A stretch of DNA of 64,000 nucleotides from Micromonospora matsumotoense (GTDB lineage: Bacteria > Actinomycetota > Actinomycetes > Mycobacteriales > Micromonosporaceae): positions 434,001 through 498,000 of the forward strand of contig NZ_FMCU01000003.1 in assembly GCF_900091525.1 (NCBI RefSeq), in the 5' to 3' direction. The notes beneath the pieces were generated by a model. The model saw nothing but the letters and a program-made list of their open reading frames with translations, did no database searches and was not told where the DNA came from. The translations under genes and the position numbers were made by a program. Each line of letters starts with the position of its first letter. Position 1 is the stretch's first letter. Shown here one piece after another: positions 7,655 to 15,956 of the stretch.

Positions 7655-8006
7655 CGCCGACCCCCTGCTGGCCGGGTTCGTCCCGGTCCGCGTCGCCCTG
7701 GTCGGCCACCTGGGTCAGCAGGCCGCTCAGCTGCGCGGCCAGTTCGGCGGCCTGGGGCAGGGACAACTCGGCCCAGGCGTTGCCGGCCCGGCAGGTCGCG
7801 TGCACCCCGACGAGCGGCGCACCCGGGACTTCCGCGCTGATCAGGTACGTGACGACGAGGCCACTCGCCCGACTCTCACCGACCCGGAGCATCGGGCCAC
7901 GATGCCGGCGAGCCATGTGCGGCATCACCGGCGGGACCAGGTAACCGCAGCGCTCGGGGGTACACCACTGCGGGTGGGTGGTGACCGGCTTGTTGGTACG
8001 GGTCAT
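7647..8006 (-). CDS. DUF6907-like small protein, second gene of the trio
   Basis: 119 residues from ATG 8006 (MTRTNKPVTTHPQWCTPERC). Features are WCTPERCGY, a HRGPMLRVG turn, a beta-rich centre (LVVTYLISAEVPGAPLVGVH) and the helix LSLPQAAELAAQLSGLLTQV. An acidic, disordered tail follows. The ATG overlaps the TGA of the upstream small gene (ATGA), and the next gene overlaps this one by 8 nt, so the three form one tight operon. The family resemblance is from memory and tentative. In actinomycetes such proteins often accompany GntR regulators, as here. Confidence 0.72.
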   Translation of the reverse strand: MTRTNKPVTTHPQWCTPERCGYLVPPVMPHMARRHRGPMLRVGESRASGLVVTYLISAEVPGAPLVGVHATCRAGNAWAELSLPQAAELAAQLSGLLTQVADQGDADRDEPGQQGVGDE

Positions 8007-8233
8007 CGCTGCCACCGCCCGCCGTTGCCCCGACGCGCCTGGCCCACCGTCAGCAGCGGGGCACACCGCAGCGTGGGCAGCTCGCGGGTCACCCCGACCG
8101 ACCACCACGGCGCGGCGAGGGCGGAACCAGCGGGCGTGCTGGGCGGGGCGTTGCTGCGGACAGGTCGCGATGGTGGACGCCGTCGGGACCGCCAAGACGA
8201 GAACCAACCGCATCGACGATGAGTGCCGGACAT
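8003..8233 (-). CDS. Small basic hypothetical protein, first gene of the trio
   Basis: 76 residues from ATG 8233, preceded by GGAGG with a 4-nt spacer. It is Arg/Trp-rich: MSGTHRRCGWFSSWRSRRRP at the start, a Pro/Ser/Ala linker, then TRELPTLRCAPLLTVGQARR. The case for a real gene is the strong ribosome-binding site and the ATGA overlap with the next gene. The composition (many Arg and Pro) could also come from non-coding GC-rich DNA, so confidence is moderate. No function can be given. Confidence 0.5.
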   Translation of the reverse strand: MSGTHRRCGWFSSWRSRRRPPSRPVRSNAPPSTPAGSALAAPWWSVGVTRELPTLRCAPLLTVGQARRGNGGRWQR

Positions 8234-8360
8234 CACACCTCCACAGGTAACCGGGGCGACGACCCCGGGTTGCGTAGCTGCCAGCGCCACGGCCTGGTCC
8301 TCCGAACGGCGTGACTCCAGGCCGACGACCTGCTCACGACAGGAACATCGTCGCCGCCAA

Positions 8361-8374
8361 CTGGCTTAAGCCAG
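8361..8374. promoter_or_regulatory. Palindromic operator CTGGCTTAAGCCAG
   Basis: A perfect 14-bp palindrome in the divergent gap between the small-gene trio and the GntR gene. A near copy lies 44 bp away, about four helical turns. It is a likely site for the adjacent GntR dimer. Confidence 0.7.
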
Positions 8375-8404
8375 CTTCGATGAAGGGCGACAGGCTGTCA
8401 ATAG

Positions 8405-8418
8405 CTGGCTTGAGCCAG
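8405..8418. promoter_or_regulatory. Second operator CTGGCTTGAGCCAG
   Basis: It matches the first operator at 13 of 14 positions. It overlaps TTGAGC (8410-8415), a possible -35 of the gntR promoter with TATCAC (8434-8439) as -10, so binding here would repress gntR itself. Confidence 0.65.
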
Positions 8419-8458
8419 TTGCGCTAGCCTGGGTATCACCTTGAGGAGTGGTGATCCG

Positions 8459-9232
8459 ATGAGTGACCAACGGGAGCGGCAGCCTCCGAGCCGCCGCATC
8501 GCCGAGAAGCTACGGGCCGCGATCATGCGCGGTGACCTCGGCGACGGCGACCAACTACCTTCCGAACGTGACCTGGCAGCCAGATACGCCACGGCCCGCA
8601 ACACCGCCCGAGAGGCATTGGGCATCTTGCAGGCCGAGGGCCTCGCCCAGGCCCAGCACGGCCGAGGCGTGTTCGTGCGCCTGCGGCGTCCGCTGATGAG
8701 GATGGGTCGGGACCGGTACTCCCGCCGGGCGCGGAACGAGACGGGGCTTTCACCGTTCCGCATCGAGGTGGAGCGGCAGGGGCGCACCCCGCACACGGAG
8801 TGCCGGTCGGTGACGACCGTGCAGCCGCCCGCCGACGTCGCCCAACGGCTGGGGCTCGACGCCGGCCAGGAGGTCATCCGGCGAGAGAACTGGTACTTCG
8901 CCGATGACGAGCCCATGCAGGTCGGGGTGACCTACATCCCGACAGCGGTGGTCGAGGGATCACCACTGGCGAGTGAGAAGAAGCTCGGCCGAGGCAGCAT
9001 CTACCAGCGGTTCGAGGATCTCGGCTATCCGATCGCGCGTATCCGGGAAGAGGTGAGCGCCCGGATGCCGACGCCGGAAGAGGTGAAGGGGCTCTCGATG
9101 CCGCCGGGTGTGCCCGTGATCGAGTTGCTGCACACCAGCCTTGATGGTGACGGACGAGCCTTCGAGGTGACCCGGTTCGTCATGCGCGCCGACGTGAACG
9201 GCCTGGACTACGACATGCCCGTTGAGGACTGA
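8459..9232 (+). CDS. GntR-family regulator with UTRA ligand domain (HutC type)
   Basis: 257 residues from ATG 8459 with GAGGAG upstream. The winged helix is at residues ~10-78: RRIAEKLRAAIMRGDLGDGD, QLPSERDLAARY, NTAREALGILQAEGLA and HGRGVFV. The UTRA domain (~95-250) includes EVIRRENWYFADDEPMQV, VGVTYIPTAV and SIYQRFEDLGYPIARIREEV. It probably binds the two palindromes in the divergent upstream gap, controlling itself, the overlapping exporter gene and perhaps the divergent trio. The ligand is unknown. The stop codon lies inside the next gene's 5' end, arguing for one operon. Confidence 0.92.
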   Translation: MSDQRERQPPSRRIAEKLRAAIMRGDLGDGDQLPSERDLAARYATARNTAREALGILQAEGLAQAQHGRGVFVRLRRPLMRMGRDRYSRRARNETGLSPFRIEVERQGRTPHTECRSVTTVQPPADVAQRLGLDAGQEVIRRENWYFADDEPMQVGVTYIPTAVVEGSPLASEKKLGRGSIYQRFEDLGYPIARIREEVSARMPTPEEVKGLSMPPGVPVIELLHTSLDGDGRAFEVTRFVMRADVNGLDYDMPVED

Positions 9233-10124
9233 CCGCCAGCGGGTCTCCCGGGCAGGTATCGCCCGGGTGGCCGGTCTCGCGCTGCTGTGGGGTTCCGGCT
9301 TTCTCTGGATCAAGCTCGCGTTGCGGGGCTTCAACCCGGTGCAGATCGTGTTCGCCCGGCTCCTGCTCGGCTTCCTGATCCTGACCCCGATCGCCCTGTC
9401 CCGGGGACTTCGCTTTCCGAGGCAGGGGCGGTTGTGGGGTCACCTGTTCGTCGCGGCCCTGGTCGCCAACGCCGTGCCGTACCTGTTGTTCAGCATCGCG
9501 GAGGAGACGATCGGGTCGAACGTGGCCGGGGTGCTGAACGCGACCACACCGCTGTGGACGCTGCTGCTGGCGTTCCTCGTCGGCGTCGACCGGGCCGTCA
9601 CCGTGCAGAAGGCCGCCGGGTTCGCCCTCGGGTTCCTCGGCGTCGTGGTCATCTTCTCGCCGTGGCAATCCGCGAGCGAGATCGCCAGTTGGGGTGGCCT
9701 CGCCTGCCTCGCCGCAGCCGCCAGCTATGGGCTCGGCTACGTCTACATGGGTCGGTTCCTGACCGGGCGCGGAATCCCACCGCTCATGCTGTCGGCGGCC
9801 CAGCTCGGCGCGGCCACTGTTCTGCTGATCCCGGCGCTGCCGTTCGCCGGACTGGAACCACCGGAATGGCAGCTCGACGCGGTGGTGAGCCTTCTCATTC
9901 TCGGGGTGCTCGGCACCGGGGCCGCCTACGTCCTGAACTACCGCATCATCGACGACGAGGGGCCGACCGCCGCCTCGGTGGTTACCTATCTGCTGCCCGT
10001 CGTCGCCGTGATTCTCGGATGGGTCTTCCTCCGCGAGGCCGTCACGACCGCGATCGTTGCCGGTATCGCACTGGTCCTCGCCGGGGTCACCCTCACCCGG
10101 AAGCGATCCACCGAAATCAGATAA
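9222..10124 (+). CDS. EamA/DMT-family transporter
   Basis: 300 residues with two EamA repeats and about ten membrane helices; the first reads ALLWGSGFLWIKLALRGFNP, a family hallmark. The second half contains LGTGAAYVLNYRIIDDEGPT and VVTYLLPVVAVILGWVFLRE. The reading frame begins at a TTG (9222) that overlaps the gntR stop by 11 nt. A GTG at 9267 is an alternative start and would still leave the first helix. DMT proteins export metabolites, amino acids or drugs; the substrate is not predictable. Overlap with gntR suggests that regulator controls it. Confidence 0.88.
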   Translation: MRTDRQRVSRAGIARVAGLALLWGSGFLWIKLALRGFNPVQIVFARLLLGFLILTPIALSRGLRFPRQGRLWGHLFVAALVANAVPYLLFSIAEETIGSNVAGVLNATTPLWTLLLAFLVGVDRAVTVQKAAGFALGFLGVVVIFSPWQSASEIASWGGLACLAAAASYGLGYVYMGRFLTGRGIPPLMLSAAQLGAATVLLIPALPFAGLEPPEWQLDAVVSLLILGVLGTGAAYVLNYRIIDDEGPTAASVVTYLLPVVAVILGWVFLREAVTTAIVAGIALVLAGVTLTRKRSTEIR

Positions 10125-10267
10125 CCCACTCTTCACATCGATCAGCGACCCTCATACCCGGGTGGTCCGAGTGGCCGGCCCAGCCTGATGGTCACCGCGT
10201 CGAACCCGGACACCCACGATCCGCACCGGATCGGATCATCGCCGGCTGGACCGCATGGAGGACGCTG

Positions 10268-11125
10268 ATGCAGGTCGTCACGGCAACCAGCCCGGCCAAG
10301 CCCGACCAGCCCAACGAGGACTTCACCGGTGCCGTACCAAATGCCGTCGTCCTGCTCGACGGTGCCGGGCTGGCCGGCACCACCTCGACCTGTCTGCACG
10401 GCGTCGCCTGGTACACCCGCCGGCTCGGCGGGGCGCTGCTCGGCCAACTGGCGGCCGACGACGGCCAGGATCTCACCGCCATCCTCGGTCAGGCGATCGC
10501 GCAGGTTGCCGACGCGCACCGGGACACCTGCGACATCAGTGACCCGAGCAGCCCGTCAGCAACCGTCACCATCTTCCGGATCGACGACAACCGCGCCGAT
10601 TACCTCGCGCTCGCCGACTCCGTGCTGGTCCTCGACCACGCCGGGGACGCCCCCGAAGTGATCACCGATGGCCGGGTGGACGCCGTCGGTAGCCGCTACC
10701 GCGCCGCGATGGACGCCGCCCCGAACGGAACAATCGAACACGACCAGGCGCTACGCGAGTACATCGAAGCCCTCCGCGCCCACCGCAACCAGCCCGGCGG
10801 TTTCTGGGTGGCCGCCGACGACCCCGGGGCCGCAGCGGAGGCCCTGACCGGAAGCCGGCCCGCCGAGGGCCTCAGCAGCGCTGTCCTACTTAGTGACGGC
10901 GCAAGCCGCATCGTGGACCAGTTCGCACTCGCGGACTGGCCGGGAGTTCTGGCCCTCATCGCTGCGGAAGGGCCAGCCGAGGTCATCCGGCAGGTCCGCG
11001 CGGCGGAAACCAGCGATCCGCAGGGCAGAAGGTGGCCGCGCGCGAAGACGCACGACGACGCCACACTGGCCCGGTGCACCCGATTCCCGCCTGGTAGACG
11101 CCGGATGGATCGAGTCAGCAAATGA
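10268..11125 (+). CDS. PP2C-like protein phosphatase domain protein
   Basis: 285 residues from ATG 10268 with GGAGG six nt upstream. It shows the PP2C layout: KPDQPNEDF near residue 10, VVLLDGAGLAG near residue 32 (the usual DGxG metal motif), SSAVLLSDGASRIVD near residue 208, and KTHDDATLARC near the end. These are the aspartates expected to hold the two metal ions. It lacks a membrane segment or sensor domain, so it is a stand-alone cytoplasmic phosphatase. Substrate unknown. It follows the DMT gene by 143 bp on the same strand. The family call is good though the sequence is divergent. Confidence 0.78.
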   Translation: MQVVTATSPAKPDQPNEDFTGAVPNAVVLLDGAGLAGTTSTCLHGVAWYTRRLGGALLGQLAADDGQDLTAILGQAIAQVADAHRDTCDISDPSSPSATVTIFRIDDNRADYLALADSVLVLDHAGDAPEVITDGRVDAVGSRYRAAMDAAPNGTIEHDQALREYIEALRAHRNQPGGFWVAADDPGAAAEALTGSRPAEGLSSAVLLSDGASRIVDQFALADWPGVLALIAAEGPAEVIRQVRAAETSDPQGRRWPRAKTHDDATLARCTRFPPGRRRMDRVSK

Positions 11126-11208
11126 TCGACCTCGATCAACGCACTTATGACAGGTCAGACCAGTCACGACAGGCTGGCCGCAGCGGGACGGAGCTAGATC
11201 AATGAGAA

Positions 11209-11244
11209 CGGCCCCCGATCAGCATTTCTGCTGCTCAGGGGCCG
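11209..11244 (-). terminator. Nested hairpin after tRNA-Tyr
   Basis: Outer arms CGGCCCC (11209-11215) and GGGGCCG (11238-11244) enclose an inner CAGCA / TGCTG stem. On the minus strand it lies just past tRNA-Tyr and is followed by TTCTCATT. Confidence 0.6.
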
Positions 11245-11254
11245 CATCTGCGCC

Positions 11255-11338
11255 TGGTGGCGGGTAGAGGATTCGAACCTCTGTAGCTTTCGCGACGGAT
11301 TTACAGTCCGCTCCCATTGGCCGCTCGGGCAACCCGCC
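11255..11338 (-). tRNA. tRNA-Tyr (anticodon GTA), CCA encoded
   Basis: The minus strand begins GGCGGGTTGCCCGAGCGGCC. The acceptor stem GGCGGGT / ACCCGCC is perfect, the anticodon loop is CTGTAAA with GTA, and there is a long variable arm as expected for class II tRNA-Tyr. The T arm contains GAGGTTCGAATCCTC. Discriminator A is followed by an encoded CCA (11257-11255), unlike the other three tRNAs in the window. Confidence 0.96.
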
Positions 11339-11485
11339 AGGGCACACCACCGCGTCGCAACGCGGCAGCGGAGCAAGGATAGCGGTCACCCCCGGGGTCA
11401 TGGCAACCGGGTACCGTCAGAGGGTCGTGGGGCTGGTCAGCGCCGCGACGACCCTGACAGACCGCCGGACAGCAGGAGCATCAGC

Positions 11486-11980
11486 ATGGCAGCGAACCCG
11501 TCGTTCGACATCGTGAGCAAGGTCGACCGGCAGGAGGTCGACAACGCCCTTCGCCAGACGGAGAAGGAGCTTGCCCAGCGGTTCGACTTCCGTGGCACCG
11601 GCGCCGAGATCTCCTGGTCGGGAGAGGAGGCGATCAGCCTCCAGGCGGAGACCGAGGAGCGGGTCGCCGCCGCGCTCGACGTGTTCAAGGAGAAGCTGGT
11701 CAAGCGGAACATCTCGTTGAAGTCGCTGGACGCGGGCGACCCCCGGTCCTCGGGCAAGATTTTCAAGATCGACGCCAAGGTGATCCAGGGCATCGAGTCC
11801 GAGAAGGCCAAGGCGATCAGCAAGAAGATCCGCGACGAGGGCCCGAAGGGCGTCCAGGCCCAGATCCAGGGCGACCAGCTCCGGGTCACCGGCAAGAAGA
11901 AGGACGACCTCCAGGCCGTCATCACGCTGCTCAAGGGCGAGGACTTCGGGGTGGCCCTCCAGTTCACCAACTACCGCTGA
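11486..11980 (+). CDS. YajQ-family nucleotide-binding protein
   Basis: 164 residues from ATG 11486, with GGAG upstream. Strongly conserved: [51 protein letters not shown] and [20 protein letters not shown], ending in VALQFTNYR. This is the DUF520/YajQ family; some members bind cyclic-di-GMP in Gram-negative bacteria, and that property has not been shown for this protein. The presence of a GGDEF-EAL enzyme 7 kb away is suggestive only. It stands alone between tRNA-Tyr and a convergent MFS gene. Confidence 0.95.
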   Translation: MAANPSFDIVSKVDRQEVDNALRQTEKELAQRFDFRGTGAEISWSGEEAISLQAETEERVAAALDVFKEKLVKRNISLKSLDAGDPRSSGKIFKIDAKVIQGIESEKAKAISKKIRDEGPKGVQAQIQGDQLRVTGKKKDDLQAVITLLKGEDFGVALQFTNYR

Positions 11981-12004
11981 CCCGGTAGGCAGGCACCCAC
12001 CCGG

Positions 12005-12033
12005 GCGGTCGTCCCCCCGACGGGGACGGCCGC
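12005..12033. terminator. Bidirectional terminator between yajQ and MFS gene
   Basis: GCGGTCGTCCCC (12005-12016) pairs with GGGGACGGCCGC (12022-12033) with a single G-U-type mismatch and a 5-nt loop. It lies between convergent genes. Confidence 0.65.
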
Positions 12034-12050
12034 TCGGCCCACGTACACCG

Positions 12051-13310
12051 TCAGACGGTGACGGGGTGTTCGGCGCGGGTGGCGGCGGCTTCGGCGCGGG
12101 CGATCGGGCCGCCGGGCAGTGCCGCGACGGCGGCTCCGACGCCGACCGCCCCGGCGGCGAAGAGGAACGCCCAGGGCACCCCGCCGGTGTGGTCGACGAT
12201 CAGGCCGGCGACCGCGCCGCCGGCCGCGCTCGCCGCCACCGACATGGTCACCACCCAGGTGTACGCCTCGTTCAGCATGCCCGTCGGGGTGATCCGCCCG
12301 ACCAGGGTGTTCTCCAAGGTCAGCGCGGGGGCGATGGTGGCCCCGCCGATCACCAGGGCGATGCCGAGCGACACCGGGCCGGGCATCACCGCGAAGATCG
12401 CCAGGGTGCCGGCCACCGCCGCGAGCAGCCAGGCGAACTGGCGGGTCATGTTGGCCGCCGGGCGGCGTACCCCGAACCAGAAACCACCCACGGCGCTGCC
12501 CACCCCCCAGACGGCGAGCAGCAGGCCGGCCAGGCTCTGTGGGTCGTCGGTGGGCTGGTTGCCGGCGAACGCCGGCACGATCACCCCGGCCGCGCCGAAC
12601 GCGATGCCGAGGCTCGCCACGCAGACCAGCAGCGCCGGGAAGCCACCCACCCGCAGCGGGCCGAGGCCCCGGGCGTGGTGCTCACGCGAGTGGGGCCGCC
12701 AGGCGCGCATCACCCGGCCCAGCGCCACCCCGCCGGTGCCGACCAGGGTCACCACCGCCGCGCCGAACAGTGCGGCGGCGGCATCGGCCAGCAGGACGAA
12801 GGCGGCCACCAGCAGCGGACCGAGCACGAAGACGACCTCGAACAGCGACGTCTCGGCGGCCAGTGCCGTGTTGCGCAGCGGGTAACGGCCGGTCGCCGGG
12901 CCGGTCAGGTCGTTCCAGGCGCCCCGGATCGCGGCGGTCAGCGGCGGGTAGGTGGCCCCGGCCAGCCCCGCCGCCAGATAGATCAGGCGTACGTCGGCAT
13001 CATCGGCGCGGCTCGCCCCGAGCAGCCCCAACAGGGCCAGCGGGTGCGCCACGGCGGTGACCAGCAGCACCGGGGTGGGGCCGACCCGGTCGGCGATCCG
13101 GCCGGCGACCGGGCTGAGCGCGGCACCGGACAGGGCGTAGATGCCGCCGGCCACGGCGGCGAGGGAGTACCGGCCGGTGACCTGCTCCACGACCAGGAGC
13201 AGCGCCAGCGGGGTCATCCCGATGCCGAGGCGACCGACGACACCGAGAAGCAGCAGCAGCGGTGCGCCGGGAATCCGCCAGACGCCCAGGTACTGGCGCA
13301 GTGCGGCCAC
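12051..13310 (-). CDS. Major facilitator superfamily transporter
   Basis: 419 residues from GTG 13310, twelve predicted membrane segments. The start reads [20 protein letters not shown]. The inter-helix loop [14 protein letters not shown] is the MFS loop 2-3 motif (G-x-x-x-D-R-x-G), and [19 protein letters not shown] sits near helix 11. Such drug/metabolite antiporter-like proteins are common in actinomycetes; the substrate is unknown. The gene is divergent from a second MFS gene (13511, plus) with a 200-bp gap holding both promoters. The two are not close paralogues by eye. Confidence 0.88.
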   Translation of the reverse strand: MAALRQYLGVWRIPGAPLLLLLGVVGRLGIGMTPLALLLVVEQVTGRYSLAAVAGGIYALSGAALSPVAGRIADRVGPTPVLLVTAVAHPLALLGLLGASRADDADVRLIYLAAGLAGATYPPLTAAIRGAWNDLTGPATGRYPLRNTALAAETSLFEVVFVLGPLLVAAFVLLADAAAALFGAAVVTLVGTGGVALGRVMRAWRPHSREHHARGLGPLRVGGFPALLVCVASLGIAFGAAGVIVPAFAGNQPTDDPQSLAGLLLAVWGVGSAVGGFWFGVRRPAANMTRQFAWLLAAVAGTLAIFAVMPGPVSLGIALVIGGATIAPALTLENTLVGRITPTGMLNEAYTWVVTMSVAASAAGGAVAGLIVDHTGGVPWAFLFAAGAVGVGAAVAALPGGPIARAEAAATRAEHPVTV

Positions 13311-13510
13311 GGTGGCACCTCCCAGGAGACGATCACGTAACGACTCAGAACCCTGTAGACCCTAACGCCGCAGGTCGCTCCAGGAATGGTCGATTCACTC
13401 ACACCCGGGGTCACTCACCCGGTGGCGGTGAGGGGGTAACTTGCTGATCGACCCAGATACATACACCGCTGAATCGCCCCCCCGACGCCGTAGGAGGTCC
13501 GGCCGACCTG

Positions 13511-14731
13511 ATGACCGACGCCGACGAGCGGCTCTCGCCGACACCCGGTTACCGGGCCCTGTTCCGCCACCCGGTCGCCTCCCGGTTGGTCACCGCCCGG
13601 GGCATCTCCGAGCTGGGCGACTTCGTGGGGCTGGCCGCGCTGCTGCTGCTCGCGTACGACCAGACGCAGTCGGTCCTCGGGCCGGCCGCCGTGTACGCCG
13701 CCCGTGCCCTGCCCGCCCTGCTGGTCGCCACGGTGTTCAGCGGCTGGCTGGACGTGCCGGCCCGCCGTACCCTGCTGGTCTGGCTCTCGGTGGCCGGCGC
13801 GGTGCTGATCGCGGTCCCCCTCGCGGTGCCCCGGCCGGTGCCGGCGATCATCGCGGCGGGGCTGCTCGGCGCGGTCCGGGCCGCCTACTCCAGCGTCAAC
13901 GTGGCGGTCGCCGCCGAGGCGGTGGACGCCCCGCTGCGACTGCCGCTGTTCGGCCTGTCCGCCTTCGCCAACCAGGCCGGCCAGGTCATCGGCCTGGTCG
14001 CCGGGGCGAGCATCACCGTGGCGCTCGGCCCCCGGGTGGCGCTCCTGATCGACCTGGTCTCGTTCCTGGTCGCGGCGCTGGTGCTGGCCGGGCTGCCAAC
14101 CGGGCAGCAGCGGCGGCGCGGGCCACGCCCACCGGCCACCGCCGGCATCCGGACCATCACCGGGCACCCGGTGCTGCGCGGCGTCGCCCTGCTCACCCTC
14201 GCCACGGTGGTCTCCGGCGCGCTGCCCGAGACCCTCACCCCGGACCTCGCCGACGGGGCCTGGCGGCCCGTGGTGCTGGCCTCCTCGGCGCTGGGCGGCG
14301 CGATCTTCGTGCTGGTGCTGGGCCGGGGCACCTGGCTGGGCCGGTTGACCGGGCAGGTCACCGTGGCCGCCGCCCTGGCCGGGGCGCTGCTGCTGGCCGC
14401 CCTGCTGGTCGCCACGCACGCCCCGGTCTGGGCGCTGGCCTGCGCCAACGCGCTGATCGGCGCGGGCGGCGGTTGGCTGATCGGCGCGCAGGCCACCTTT
14501 GCCCGGCTGGCCCCGGTGGAACGGATGGGGCAGGTGGAGGCGACCATCGTGGCCGCCAACATCGTCGTCGCCGGCTGCGGGATCTTCCTGCTCGGCTCGG
14601 CCGCCGCACTGTTCGGGCCCGCCGTCGCCTACCTGCTGGCCGGGGTGCTGCTGCTGGTCGTGGTGCTGCTGACCCGCCCCGACCAGTTGCCGGCCGACGC
14701 CGGCCCGCAGCCGACCGGTTCCCCGCGCTGA
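13511..14731 (+). CDS. Major facilitator superfamily transporter, second
   Basis: 406 residues from ATG 13511 (MTDADERLSPTPGYRALFRH), with AGGAGG 7-12 nt upstream. About ten to twelve hydrophobic segments are visible. Loop motifs are weak: VFSGWLDVPARRTLLV replaces the classic GRLSDRxGRR. The pattern (RHPVASRLVTARGISELGDF early on) resembles MFS_3/enterobactin-exporter-like families. Function and substrate cannot be assigned. It converges on htpX, with a 111-bp gap. Confidence 0.85.
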   Translation: MTDADERLSPTPGYRALFRHPVASRLVTARGISELGDFVGLAALLLLAYDQTQSVLGPAAVYAARALPALLVATVFSGWLDVPARRTLLVWLSVAGAVLIAVPLAVPRPVPAIIAAGLLGAVRAAYSSVNVAVAAEAVDAPLRLPLFGLSAFANQAGQVIGLVAGASITVALGPRVALLIDLVSFLVAALVLAGLPTGQQRRRGPRPPATAGIRTITGHPVLRGVALLTLATVVSGALPETLTPDLADGAWRPVVLASSALGGAIFVLVLGRGTWLGRLTGQVTVAAALAGALLLAALLVATHAPVWALACANALIGAGGGWLIGAQATFARLAPVERMGQVEATIVAANIVVAGCGIFLLGSAAALFGPAVAYLLAGVLLLVVVLLTRPDQLPADAGPQPTGSPR

Positions 14732-14842
14732 CGGCTCCGGCGGCCCGGCTCGCGGCGGAGGCACCGCGCCGGACCACTGACGCAGACGACCGCGCCCGCG
14801 TCCGGGACGGGGACGCAGGCGCGGGTCGGGTCTCGCTCGGGG

Positions 14843-15721
14843 TCAGCGCTGGAACTGCACCGGGCCGGAGTTGCGGGCCAACTGCTCCAGCCGGGCCACC
14901 CGCTCCTCCATCCGGGGGTGGGTGGAGAAGAGCGCGGCGATGCCGCCACCCCGCTTGAACGGGTTGTCGATCATCAGGTGGGCGGTGCTGGTCAGCTGGC
15001 CCTGCGCGGGCAGCGGCCGGGCCTGGGTCCCCACGTGGATCTTGCGGAGGGCGCTGGCCAGGGCCAACGGGTCCCGGGTGAGCTGCGCGCCCGAGGCGTC
15101 CGCCTGGAACTCCCGGCTCCGGCTGATCGCCAACTGGATCACGGTGGCCGCGATCGGGCCGAGGATGATGGTGAGCAGCAGCACCGCCGGGTTCGGGCCG
15201 TCCTCGTCGTTGCTCCCGCCCAGCGGGATGAAGAACGCCAGGTTCGCCAACATGGTGATGATGCCGGCCAGCCCGGCCGCCACGCTGGAGATCAGGATGT
15301 CCCGGTTGTAGACGTGGGACAACTCGTGACCGATCACCCCGCGCAGCTCGCGGTAGTCGAGGATCTCGGTGATCCCGTGGGTGACGCAGACCGCCGCGTT
15401 GGCCGGGTTACGACCGGTCGCGAACGCGTTGGGCTGCGCGGTGGGGCTGACGTACAGCCGGGGCATCGGCTGCCCGGCCTCGGTGGCCAGCTCACGGACC
15501 ATCCGGTACAGCTCGGGGAACTGAGCCTCGCTGACCGGTTGCGCCTTCATCGAGCGCAATGCCAGCTTGTCGGACCAGAAGTAGGTCACACCGTTCATCA
15601 GCAACGAGACGACGACGGCGATGACGAGGCCGCCGCTCCCACCGAACCAGTAGCCGACCGCGAGGATCAGCGAGGTCAGCAGGCCCAGCAGCGCTGCGGT
15701 CTTCAGACGGTTGTGATGCAC
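14843..15721 (-). CDS. htpX: Membrane zinc metalloprotease HtpX
   Basis: 292 residues from GTG 15721 with GGAG nine nt upstream. Two N-terminal membrane helices precede the M48 catalytic site [14 protein letters not shown] (zinc-binding HExxH). Two more hydrophobic segments follow, then [17 protein letters not shown], which supplies the third zinc ligand Glu. The C-terminus shows [17 protein letters not shown]. HtpX degrades misfolded membrane proteins from the cytoplasmic face. Length and all motifs are typical. The [20 protein letters not shown] helix is family-standard. Confidence 0.96.
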   Translation of the reverse strand: MHHNRLKTAALLGLLTSLILAVGYWFGGSGGLVIAVVVSLLMNGVTYFWSDKLALRSMKAQPVSEAQFPELYRMVRELATEAGQPMPRLYVSPTAQPNAFATGRNPANAAVCVTHGITEILDYRELRGVIGHELSHVYNRDILISSVAAGLAGIITMLANLAFFIPLGGSNDEDGPNPAVLLLTIILGPIAATVIQLAISRSREFQADASGAQLTRDPLALASALRKIHVGTQARPLPAQGQLTSTAHLMIDNPFKRGGGIAALFSTHPRMEERVARLEQLARNSGPVQFQR

Positions 15722-15956
15722 GATCGCTCCTTCGGTGCGCGGGTCGCGCGGGACCCGCTGACCGGTACAACGTCACCGGTACCCGTCAACCATCCAGCTC
15801 ATGACTGGCAGTTGACTGACAGAAGCTGGGAACCCGCTGAACGGACCGGACACCGGTGACGACGAGGGACACCAGGTCAGCGGCCCACCGCGCCGCCGGG
15901 CAGCGACCGTAGCGGGTCACCTCGCCACCGGGCCGTGACCGTAGCGGGCCGCCGGG

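Noticed and set aside
12066..13340. Plus-strand frame opposite the first MFS gene
   Set aside because: Antisense shadow: low-complexity Gly/Arg/Gln translation.
13441..14958. 505-residue plus-strand frame overlapping the second MFS gene
   Set aside because: A frame-shifted shadow of the MFS gene starting at 13511; it is Arg/Pro/Ala-rich with no membrane pattern.
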